Of a stretch of DNA of 64,000 nt, positions 13,201 through 40,577 are shown piece after piece. The DNA lies in the NCBI GenBank assembly GCA_029721515.1, contig CM056558.1, positions 13,485,240 through 13,549,239 on the forward strand, in the 5' to 3' direction. Below the pieces are notes generated by a model, which worked only from the letters and a program-made list of their open reading frames with translations, had not been told where the DNA came from and made no database searches. Positions within the stretch are counted from its first letter, which is position 1; each line of letters begins with the position of its first letter. This stretch comes from Synanceia verrucosa (taxonomy: Eukaryota > Chordata > Actinopteri > Perciformes > Synanceiidae). Both the position numbers and the translations under genes were made by a program.

Positions 13201-16200
13201 TCAGCACCAATATCACCAAGATCAGCTGTTATTCTTATTGTACACCAGAAAACTACAGTATGCTCCAACTCACAGGTTTGGTCAAAGGATCTTTGCTCAG
13301 TTTACTGAAGAATGGTGTTTTTGGTAAAATGATAACATCCAGCACCTCTGCAGACAGAAACAGAGACAAATCCAAAATGATTCAATATATTAGGGCATGA
13401 GCACAAACATGCCTTAGACATTTCCATATAAATGAACATTGGCTGCTGAGCTGACAGTTTCAACAACAATAAGATTTGAAAAGTATTACAAGGTTCCCAA
13501 GTGTCCTGGAAAACCTGGGAAATTATTTATGCAAATGGGTTAAAAGTATCTTTTAACCCATTTGCATTCACTCACATGACATGGGGAGGATAAATCATTT
13601 TCCAGGATAACTTATGTTTTCCATGACTGGAAAATTGGTCAAACACTTTCCAGGTTTTATAGGACGCATGGGAACTCTGTATTAATGATGAAACAAATAC
13701 ACCGATCAGACATAACACCATGACCACCTGCCTGATATTGTGTTGGTCCCCCTTTTGCTGCTAAAAATGCCCTGAATTGACCCCAGTGTGCTGTGGTATA
13801 TGACACCTCTCTATCAGAAGTAGCATTAACTTCTTTTAGCAGTTTGAGCTCCAGTAGCTCTTCTGCTGGATCAGACCACCAGGACCAGCCTTCACTCCCC
13901 ACCTGCATCAGTGATCCTCGTCCTCTCATGACCCTGTCTCTGGTTCACCACTAGTCCTTCCTTGGACCACTTTCGATAGATCCTGACCACTGCAGACCAG
14001 GAACACCCTACAAGAGCTGCAGTTCTGGAGATGTTCTGACCCAGTCCTCTAGAACTTCACAGTTCGGTTCTTGTTGTGAAGCTCACTCTAATCATTATGC
14101 TTGCCCATTTTCCTGCTTCTAACACATTAACTTTGAGTACAAAGTGTCCCAAGTGTCATGACGAAGAGATAATCAGTGGTCATAATGTTACGTCTGAGCG
14201 CTAAATATTGGATTGCATAGTAATGTTAAGCAAACATTTACACCTTTTGCATGGTTAGATAGAGGCTAGATACAGCAGAGCAAATTATCAAATTAAATTA
14301 CATCAAATTAGGGACGTTGAAATTAGCAAAACTGCCCGAAATGCAAAAAAATCAAGGAGACTAATAACGCAGTTGGAACTAATGTTCAAACATGTTGAAA
14401 ATTACATTAACCAACCATCTTTTATGCATTTTGGGCAGGCTGCGTTAACTTCAACTGCCCGACATCCATACAAATGCATAAAGCATTATTATTGGTACCT
14501 TTCTTAAATTGGCAGACTGCACCTCTGAATGAGTCACATTTGGACAAGCCACAGCTCCCAATAGCAGGTTCAAAGATGCCACACTCCTCATCAGACTCAG
14601 GACTGTGGAACAACTCAAAGGAGAATGTTTGATTCTGCATAGAATTTCCATCCAGGAGGGAATCCAAGAACGAATTTGCTAACACGGTGAAGTTTCCTGG
14701 CGGAGGAAACAGCGAAGGTTATTTTCTTTTTTTTTTTTTTTCTTGAAAATTAAAGAGGGTCATATCAAGGCTAAATGTCATGTCAGTCACAGGAGTGTAA
14801 ATAATGTTACATAATAGAGATGTAAAGGTCACAACTTATCAATGCAGGACAATCAGGTACCGAACACGTACCTTAACTGTGTCTGTAAATTCATCATTAA
14901 AAGATGCAAAATAAAGAGCAATAAAAACAATAACATCACTAAAGGAGTCCAAGTGGACTATTCTTTCTGCTAGGAATCAGAATGTGTTTCATGCTCTCAC
15001 TGCTCATCAGGGAGCATGATGTCAGAGCAGGAGAAGTTTATTTTGAAGGGCGGGATTCAGAGTGACGTGATTCACAAAACATTTATAAGAACCATTAGGA
15101 TCCCTGCCGTTTGCCAATGACAACTTATTCACCATGTCCTCTAGTCATTATCTTTCCTTCAGTCTCATTAAACTTCCAGGAGTGCCTCATGCTTGAATGT
15201 GTGCATATGAGTATGTTTGTTTTCTCTGTGGATATGAGTTTGGCAAAGCATGTCACTAATTCAGAAAGGATTAAGGATATCCTGAAAGAACTCATGCCCC
15301 CAATCAGAGTAATTTGTCTTTTCAAAAACTAGGGAATTGTTTCAATAAATAGGGACTTTTTTAAGTTAGTCTGAGACAGATGTGGGGAAAAAAAGAGATC
15401 TGGAATAGATAAAAAAAAAGACAAGAAAGCACATGGCCAAAATTTCAGGCCTTTGTCTCTTGCACTTTCTTTGAGCTCATGTCAAACATATATAGTTTTG
15501 AAATACTAACAGATTTAATTTACTGTTAAAGTGGGTTTTGTTAACTACTTTTCTCTTAGTATGTACAGTTATAGTGAACTGTTTAGTTAATGCATGTTAT
15601 TGTGAGTATTAAAGACCAACAACACCTACAGTATGTAAATCACATCATGACTGGGCCTGATAAGAGAGCAAAGACGAGAGTGAAGGGGAAGCTGAAACAG
15701 AGACAGCAGATTTGGGGTCTAGTTGTATCTGCACAGTTTTTATTTTACCCTGCTGGGTGGGGTTTACCACATCAGGCCAGCTCAGATCTTAGCATGTTAC
15801 TGTAAAGTCAGTAGTCTGAACTGACTTTTAAATGGTCTCAATGTGATTGTATTTTTCTGCATAGCAACCCCACCCAGCTATAGTGCCAAACTATCTGAAC
15901 TGTAAACAGTATTTGCAGATAATGTTAAATTACACCACTGGACCTTTCAGACCTGTCTTTCATGGTATAACTATTCCTTATTAATTAGCTTTGATTTAGT
16001 TACTGGTAACCTTTCAGTGTCTTCATACATCCTAACAAACTTACCTTGACATGGACTGTCTCTCCACAGCTTTGTAAGGGAGGACTCTATTTCCATTTCT
16101 CCTCCACTCCACTTGAACACCAGCCCAGAGGAAATGGGTGAACACTCCTTTTCCATGGTGTAGATTTCACTGCTGTTCAGTACCCGATTCCATATGTGCA

Positions 16201-18357
16201 GCTCTGTAATGCTCCCTGAGAATGACTCATCTTTCTTAAATGAACCCCCAAAAGTGTCCTGCTCCTGTCCAATGATGAAAAGACCATCAGGGCCAATACT
16301 GTTAGAACTTAAGCCATCACCACTGGAGACCACAAGGCCATCAGTAAATTGTGCCCAGCGTCCACCATTCTGGGTCCAAGAAACGCATACAGAGTGCCAG
16401 GAGTCGTCGTGGTCGAAAGCTTCTTGGTAAGGCCCATGAATGCCATGCACCAGCAGAGCCAGCTGCACAGGCTTACCCTTGATCAGGTTCACACGAAGCT
16501 GGAACTCATTAATATATGACTGGATGGAATAAGAAAAGATGGTGGAAATTCCAAAGCAATTTGGATCGAAGCGGAGAAGAGTGCAAACGGTCACCGAATC
16601 CATGGAGGTGAACTTGTGAAGGAGACGGGCATGCTTCCTCTCCGAGCGCCCAGTGAACTCCAGAATCAGGGTCTCTGATGAACCTTTGGTTTTAGACAGA
16701 GAGAAGAAACAGACATTACTATGAAGGAAACATCGTACCACAGCTCTCTGTAAACACTTGGGAAACATTTGGTCACTGAAGCTAAGAGTGTCATATGGCA
16801 GCATTGTCAGTCTGATTAGTCCTAAGGGTGTTAATGTGTTAATAGAAACTGAACCTACTTGTCATTTGTGTCATGACTTTCCTGGCAATCCACACAGGCT
16901 GAGAGATGTTCAAGGACTGTAAGAAGCTCGCCAGCTCCTGCATCTCTACTGGGTTGGAGACAGTGGCTAAGGCCCCGGAGCGCTGATTACACACTTCCAC
17001 TGCTCTGTCCCATTGCAGGCGATCAGGCACATACTCATAGTAGGACTCATCATATGTCAGGTTTCTAGTTTCCAGTGTAAAGGCTGTTCAGAAAAAAAGG
17101 CAGATTAGTTGAGTGCATTGTTAAAAAAAAAGTGCTGAAATCCGATGTTGTTTTTTTTTTTATTTAATCCTGAAGTCTCATGGAGAGAGAATAAGTCACA
17201 CAATCAAGTTCATATAAGTCCAGTGTCAATTTTAATTAAACTTCCAGAACATCTACGTACGAAGATAAAAATTAATGTGCATTTCCATCCACTCCTGGAT
17301 GGCATTTAGTTTAATTTCATGGTATACAGATCTGATATGTTATCTCCCAACATGTTGTCTCTTCAGTCGAGTGGCATTTGAGTTCCTGTCAATTACACAA
17401 TTTTTTCCCTCCAGGTTTTTTTTTTTTTTTTCCACGAGCAAAGCAATGGCACAAAAACATGCATAAGCCCAAAAAAATCTGCCTAAATTCAGATTTAGCA
17501 ACTACTGTTTCCTTAATTCCACAAGAACTAAGTAAAATACTAATTTTGTATTAAAATACTAATTTTTGACTAATTTGGATGACACTTAGTAGCACTAGTT
17601 AGTTTCTAAACCATTAGTATACCACAAGTAGAGCTACTTGCTTGATCAGGCAGGCTATAACCAAAGGTTACCTGCTTAGTCTGTCTAGGATCAATCTTCT
17701 TAAATTAAAGGAGAAAGTGACTCACCTGATATATAGCTGTGGAAACAAACCTGAAACATGAGTATAAGTTTAGATCACAGACAGAACATAATGGATGTCT
17801 GGTATTTTTAATAATAATTTAAGGCAATACACCACTTTTCCTCCACCAAGCCTGTTTTCTAACACCTCACCACACATTTTCAGGCCTAAATGACTGGCAT
17901 GTCCTGGTAAACAATGTTGATTGACGTTCTAGCCAATCAAAAGCGAGTATTTTCTCAAAACTCACAGCATATGAGGAGCCTACTGTTTAGAACATTCTAG
18001 GCATTTAGTCCAGGAATGAAACAGACAATAAGCAAGCTTATCATACGAAATATTAACCACTGATATAATCTAGTAATAGTTAAGTTATCATGTTTTATTT
18101 TATTTTTTTTACATCGTCAGGCATTATTTAGAAAACAACTGCATAGTGAACCTCACTGCATTCAGAGTAATGAGTCTGGAAAATTAAAGAGGATATAGCC
18201 AGGTCTATTGTAGGTGTTTAACACATATATGAAAACGTTTACCCAGTTATTAAGTTTACATGTTTACCTAAAATACCATAATCCCGCAATAAAATGATAA
18301 ATACAAAAGCCAAGTACATACCAGCAGGCCTATATTGGGAAACAATAACCAGTGCAT
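1276..18357 (-). CDS. Adhesion GPCR, group V (ADGRD2/GPR144-like), partial: 3' end off the window
   Basis: Eighteen coding exons, phases all consistent, give 920 codons: 18322-18357, 17726-17750, 16859-17083, 16045-16683, 14499-14696, 13274-13347, 12502-12798, 11818-11929, 9578-9724, 8381-8483, 7864-7975, 7134-7189, 6850-6976, 5792-5895, 3711-3813, 2145-2298, 1668-1801, 1276-1391. Seen: a signal peptide (starts MHWLLF); the first half of a C-type lectin-like domain (about residues 30-95); a pentraxin domain (about 97-305) with VCVSW and the calcium-site stretch GQEQDTFGG; a Cys-rich piece ending AVCQF; a GAIN region; a GPS with Trp682, Cys687, Cys699, Cys701 and His703-Thr704/Thr705; then TM1 to TM5 (FSWMLVEG in TM3, CWLS in ECL2). 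Pentraxin plus GPS plus 7TM defines the ADGRD group. TM6, TM7 and the tail are missing; an AG at 8-9 could be the next acceptor. The donors at 8381 (GTTGGC), 7864 (GTATAG) and 1668 (GTCAGG) are weak, so those edges are least sure. ADGRD2 rather than ADGRD1 is inferred from neighbours, not proved. Confidence 0.88.
2299..3710. other. GPCR intron between the TM2 and TM3 exons
   Basis: No coding sequence. At about 3368-3430 the phrase AGAGGTCACTAACTGGCGGA followed by CCGCGGTCCGGGTCC resembles one end of a fish hAT element, but no matching second end was found. Confidence 0.35.
6189..6550 (-). mobile_element. tRNA-derived SINE, copy 1
   Basis: Read on the minus strand, the head has tRNA-like A-box (GTAGTGGTTAGCAC) and B-box-like (GGTTTGATTCC) sequences, followed by a body with TCTGTATGGAGTTTGCATGT, CAATTTAAATTAGC in its plus form, and a tail of GGAT repeats. 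The same unit recurs at 29302-29650 and 52036-52280. It lies in the GPCR intron between the exons at 5792-5895 and 6850-6976. Confidence 0.7.
10168..11403 (-). mobile_element. Tc1/mariner-type DNA transposon, nearly full length
   Basis: Terminal inverted repeats of about 27 bases (CTATATTGCCAAAAGTATTC and onward) are found at both ends. The right flank is TA, the usual Tc1 target duplication. The left flank reads CA and sits at a short CA run, so that TA seems to have changed. Between the ends lies a damaged transposase reading frame on the minus strand. A second, solo copy of the right end is at 58404-58525. Confidence 0.9.
10249..11270 (-). pseudogene. Broken Tc1-like transposase
   Basis: The minus strand from the ATG at 11268-11270 encodes a helix-turn-helix N-terminus (MGRSQELSEFQRGT), GRPRKL, the first catalytic Asp in LLSDESRF, then GGGRIMVWGCF. 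The second Asp (FQHDCAPVHNA) and the catalytic Glu (SPDLNPIEHLW) follow in another frame. The spacing between second Asp and Glu is 34 residues, the DD34E pattern of Tc1. The frame is lost near 10613, where one T seems to be missing from a TTT run, and an in-frame TGA at about 10292-10296 stops it shortly before the usual end. All three catalytic residues are present, but the copy cannot encode a whole enzyme. Confidence 0.85.
11990..12236. repeat. Unnamed interspersed repeat, copy 1 (truncated)
   Basis: Shares long blocks with 29967-30345 (same orientation) and 54605-54990 (opposite orientation): AAGCTATAGTTGGTAATCTT, GGCACCTCCTCTAAGCTCC, GGATATTTCCGG and GGCAGGACGAGAC. This copy stops near CATCTGATTGA, so it lacks the last 110 or so bases of the other two. 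No reading frame is conserved across copies. It lies in a GPCR intron. Confidence 0.7.
13490..13678. repeat. Fold-back (inverted-repeat) element, copy 1
   Basis: The left end AGGTTCCCAAGTGTCCTGG and the right end are inverted copies over about 35 bases, with further inverted blocks (AACCCATTTGCAT against ATGCAAATGGGTT) near the centre. The whole unit can fold into a long hairpin. It has no coding potential and sits in a GPCR intron. A related, longer copy is at 26292-26562. Confidence 0.65.
13698..14201. mobile_element. DNA transposon remnant with inverted ends
   Basis: The left end ACACCGATCAGACATAACAC (then CATGACCACCTG) is mirrored by the right end GTGGTCATAATGTTACGTCT. Phrases such as GATATTGTGTTGGTCCCCCT and TTTTGCTGCTAAAAATGCCC occur in a repeat widespread in fish. 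No open frame survives. I do not name the family. Confidence 0.5.
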
Positions 18358-18461
18358 CCTGGGGGGAAAAATAAAAGAAAAACGTTTTTAATAGCTGGAA
18401 AGTAATCAATTTTGTTGATGAACTACAAACAAAATATTATGTTTGTTTGTTTTTTTTTTAC

Positions 18462-18540
18462 CTTGATTAACTGCCTGGATAAAAACTTTGCGCCTCTTCT
18501 CATTCCAATCGCGTCGTGTCTGTGAACGCAGCATTCAACC
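18462..18540 (-). promoter_or_regulatory. 5' untranslated first exon of the adhesion GPCR, with two upstream ATGs
   Basis: On the minus strand this stretch ends in a good donor (CAAG/GTAAAA) at 18462. The following exon (18322-18358) carries the signal-peptide ATG one base after its acceptor. Two ATGs lie here, at 18532-18534 and 18501-18503. The first frame runs into the next exon and stops after the main ATG. The second frame runs through to the 16859-17083 exon before stopping. Both therefore overlap the main start and could lower translation. The upstream limit (transcription start) was not determined. Further upstream, to about 18720, the sequence is GC-rich with a GAG-repeat run near 18705-18721. 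Confidence 0.55.
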
Positions 18541-18724
18541 ACTGAAGCGACGTTTTTCGGTGTTTAATTCCTCTGAGTATTAAGTATGTATAGTTTTCTT
18601 CACAGCTGTGATCTATCAGCCTGTCTTACAGCAGGAAGCCCGGCGGTAGCTGACTCCAGAGATCATGAAGGGAGGATGCAGAGGAAGCAGCAGGCAGGCA
18701 GCGAGGAGGAGGAGGAGGAGTGGG

Positions 18725-20030
18725 TGTAAACCTGTAGCGAGCACAACGGGTTTACCAAAAATAAGGTTCAAGAACCCACAGGGGGCCCTTGAGTGAGTTC
18801 CAGGGGATCTAGTTAAGGCCAGTGGACAACACTAGGGTCTGTTCAAAGATGCCCATTCGGAATAGATAATGCTCCTGTAATTATCCTGTATTATAACATT
18901 ATTTAAACTAAGCATTCAGACCATAAACTCGTACTGATGGTGTTTACAGAGGTAGCACACCTGGGGGGCATGCCATCAACCACACTGCTAACTTCGATAA
19001 GGCCCACTAGTTTTAGAGTTTGCTTCCATTACTGTTGCTACCATGATTCTCAGATGAGTTGCTGGGGTAACACATGCAGGTTAACTATCAGGCTTACCCT
19101 AAGCAGCGTTACAAAGAGTATGTACCTGTAGTAAACAGAGTATCAAACAATCAGTTCCTCGCGCTCCCCTTCCGACTGTCCGAAAACAAAGGTGACAATG
19201 TCAGCAAAAAATAATTTACCTTACATTCTTGGTCAGTTTTAAAGCATTTCCAATAGTCAAAAGTATTTTAATTATTGTTGTTGTATGTTTCAACTTACAT
19301 TTGTCACATATCACACAGATGTGAATGAATGCCATGCTACTAAACCTATATTTAACCTATTATTCATATCATTATAGAACTTAGAAATATCAGCTAGGCC
19401 GAACATTAACACTCTGCAAAATGTTGTATACTTTGTCTAAACCTGCAAAGCAGTCCTCTTCACATTATTAACACTGATCCTATTCAAAGATAACACAATT
19501 TGGCATATTAGTTCAAGAGCAAGTACTACACATTAAAAAGAAATTACAACTGACGAGACTGCTCTATGACATCTTTTACACCATCATCTGCACCGATTGT
19601 TTTCATTCACAACTAATAAAATCTCCTCATTGTACTAAGTGTCCACTGTTAACCGAATATTGACATGCAATAGGAAAGGTTTAGGCCCTTGTCAAATCAA
19701 GCCATATTAATTTATTGCAGTTGTACAAGTTGCTGTATTATTTTGACATATCAAACTTTAACCAAGTGATATTAAAAAAAAAACAACAAAAAACCTAAAA
19801 CGACATAAAAAGACCAATTTGTCAAAGTACATGAGTTAAGTGCAAATAGTTAGATGACAGGACCTCCTCAATACCAGACTTCAGAGAACCACAGAGGGTC
19901 AAAGAGTTCCTTCAAGAGAAATATAACAAATATTTCTGCAAATTTACAGGTAAAATATGCCTTCATACAAAAAAAACCCTCAATCTTGAGGAGAGAGAAG
20001 TGTCTGGGGGGGGGGGGGGGGTCGGGCTGT
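18725..20030. other. Intergenic stretch between the adhesion GPCR 5' end and the kif14 3' end
   Basis: No exon-like sequence was found on either strand. The stretch is AT-rich, ending in a run of about 16 G residues near 20006-20021 that lies in or beside the presumed kif14 3' untranslated region. The two flanking genes are on the same strand, so the upstream control region of the GPCR should lie here. Confidence 0.5.
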
Positions 20031-20035
20031 CATTA

Positions 20036-20041
20036 TTTATT
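20036..20041 (-). terminator. Possible kif14 polyadenylation signal
   Basis: AATAAA is read on the minus strand about 490 bases past the kif14 stop codon. No other perfect hexamer was noticed nearer the stop. AT-rich sequence gives such hexamers by chance, so this is only a candidate. Confidence 0.35.
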
Positions 20042-20532
20042 TACAAAACACTATCTGAGCTGCTGGATATTAAAATTTTGCATGTTTGAATTAATAAAAA
20101 AAATGCAGCAAAGACTAATTTAGTGACCTGTGAAAAAAATGGAGTACAACAGAGAAGGTCTGGTACTGCTCCTAATTATTTTATCCATCATGAAGGACTG
20201 TTAGACTCTACACATTCTGGACTCAGTTCCGATAAGTTAAAGCTCTTCGGAGCAAAATATCACTTAACTAAAGAAACAACCTCCAGCTTGTTGACAGAAG
20301 CTTTTTACACCATTGGTAGTATTTTTTTTTTTTTGCTATTTGGACTGCAACATTAAATAAGCAGTGTTTGTTGCCTATAATGTCAGGTTGGTATCATAGG
20401 AGTGTACAGAAAAAAAATACCCACGGCCCGTCTGTCATTAAGGGCAAAGCTTTTTTTCTATTTCAGCATTTCATTGTTACAGTAAATCGTACATGATGTG
20501 AGCACATCACAAAGAATAACACAAAGTATAAA

Positions 20533-38991
<18,459 letters not shown>

Positions 38992-39263
38992 GGCGGTCGT
39001 CTGCTAAAATAAAAAAAAAACGTTCAAATGAGCTTTAATTTCAACGTTACCGGTTAGCCAGCTAACAGCAACTTCAGTCCGGTTGCTAACTGCCTACAAC
39101 AATACACGACATGACAAATATGTAAGACGGACGCAAGCGCAGCTAAAAATATCGATAAAAAGTGAATACAAATCCATTATAATAACAACCGAGTTTGTAT
39201 TCAGGTACAGCGCTCCCTGTTTGTTTTTGTCCTCTCATCTCTTCCGCCTTCGCCCGCTTCAAT

Positions 39264-39296
39264 TTCAAATCGTCTTCGCCAGTGACAGCTGATTGG
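39264..39296 (-). promoter_or_regulatory. kif14 promoter: CCAAT box followed by CHR-like element
   Basis: Reading the minus strand towards kif14, a CCAAT box (39292-39296) is followed 22 bases later by TTTGAA (39264-39269), the consensus cell-cycle homology region. A CCAAT box just upstream of a CHR is the known layout of G2/M genes controlled by NF-Y and the DREAM/B-MYB complexes, and KIF14 is a G2/M gene. The start codon lies about 270 bases downstream. An AG at 39004-39005 may be an acceptor for a separate non-coding first exon; I could not fix its donor. Confidence 0.5.
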
Positions 39297-39319
39297 CTGA
39301 TTTGTCGAAAGTCTTTACG

Positions 39320-40200
39320 TCACACCGCGGTCGTGGCATGTCGTACCTATTGTTGACGCTGGGTGGCAGCATAATCAAGGTTGTAATGCCCACAATAAAC
39401 TGCAATTGATCCCAGTGGGAAAATATTACTCATGTTTTCCTTTCTAAAATTAGCACTTTACCGTTTAAAAAGTGACGTTCACTTAAACAAAACATCTCAG
39501 ACTCAGTCTGCTGAGGTAGACTGTGGGATAATTGAAATTTTCAACTGATATTATTTTCAACCCAAAATACATATTCAATTTAGTTAATTCCTTGCAGAAA
39601 TTAATACATTCTGGGGCAGAGAAACATCATTTATTTTCATTCATAGTTTTGGATTGGAAGTAATTAATGGACATTGGCCAACTAGAGGTAGTACTGATGC
39701 AGTGGCTTGCTCATTTATTTATAGCGTTCACTGAGACATATCTGCTGTATCTAATACTGCTATCTGTATTACATCAGTCAGTCCATTGTGTTCTCTCATT
39801 TTGTCCACTTATTTTATTCACTTAAGTTGCCATAACTTTTTGCCAGTTTGTTGTTGCCTATTTAAACTTTTAAACATTGTTTAGTGATCTTCCATTTTAT
39901 TTTTTATAAGCCCTTCTGGTAATATTGCTCTATCCACTTTGCTGCTGTAACATTGCACTTTTCCTCGTTTGTGGGACTAATAAAGGATTACTTTAGCTTA
40001 TCTTATCAAGGGCATGTTCACAGTCTCAGCACTCAGCATTTTACTAAGTAACTAGGTTTGCAAAGTATTTCAGTATAAAGATCTGCCGTTCAAAATCTTT
40101 GTAAAACAACAAATATATTTAGAGCAATTTTGTTACTGTGCCAATTTTCAATAATTGTTTCATTCATTTCATTGATTTTAATTTCATTTCATCTTCTTTT
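39320..40200. other. Intergenic stretch between kif14 and the ddx59 3' end
   Basis: No exon was found. The part at about 39895-40010 (GTGGGACTAATAAAGGATTA, then TTATC-like tail repeats) looks like the 3' tail of a fish non-LTR retroelement; the family was not determined. The rest is AT-rich with nothing recognised. Confidence 0.4.
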
Positions 40201-40490
40201 TACCTTTGGGGGTGCCACTTTTAACTACTACGCCCCAAAAATATGGAACGTTAGACTTGCTGACTCTGTGGACTGTTTTCAACTACTCAAAGTGCATCTT
40301 TTCAGTATTGTCTATATCTAGCAACTTTTACATTATTATTATAGTTTGATTTTTATGACTTTTTGCAATTTTTGAAAAAAGTAACACTCAAAATGTGTGC
40401 ATTTAGTTCTTTTTGTTGCTGAATTGTACAACACTTCTGTGCTGCACTCTGTGCATTAAAGGTTATGTGTAATTCATTCATTCAATAAGA
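40201..40490 (+). mobile_element. 3' fragment of a non-LTR retrotransposon (LINE)
   Basis: The plus-strand frame ending at 40321 reads YYAPKIWNVRLADSV, then LLKVHLF and a stop. This resembles the conserved C-terminal end of fish L2/Rex-type reverse transcriptases (a P-x-x-WN motif followed by FK-x-x-LK-x-x-LF). An AT-rich 3' region ends at about 40486 in ATTC repeats, a usual LINE tail. The 5' portion is absent, as is typical of 5'-truncated copies. The family is not assigned. Confidence 0.5.
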
Positions 40491-40513
40491 CAACAACTTC
40501 ATGTCAATTTACT

Positions 40514-40519
40514 TTTATT
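40514..40519 (-). terminator. ddx59 polyadenylation signal
   Basis: AATAAA on the minus strand lies about 60 bases after the ddx59 stop codon, in a T-rich (plus strand) context. The short distance suggests a compact 3' untranslated region. Confidence 0.6.
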
Positions 40520-40577
40520 TAATTTTCATTAAAAAAAACCCAAAAATAACAAAATAACCATTTAGCAGTGAAATAGA

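Noticed and set aside
20006..20021. Run of about 16 G residues as a possible G-quadruplex
   Set aside because: A single homopolymer run in a presumed 3' untranslated region, and prone to sequencing error; there is not enough structure to claim function.
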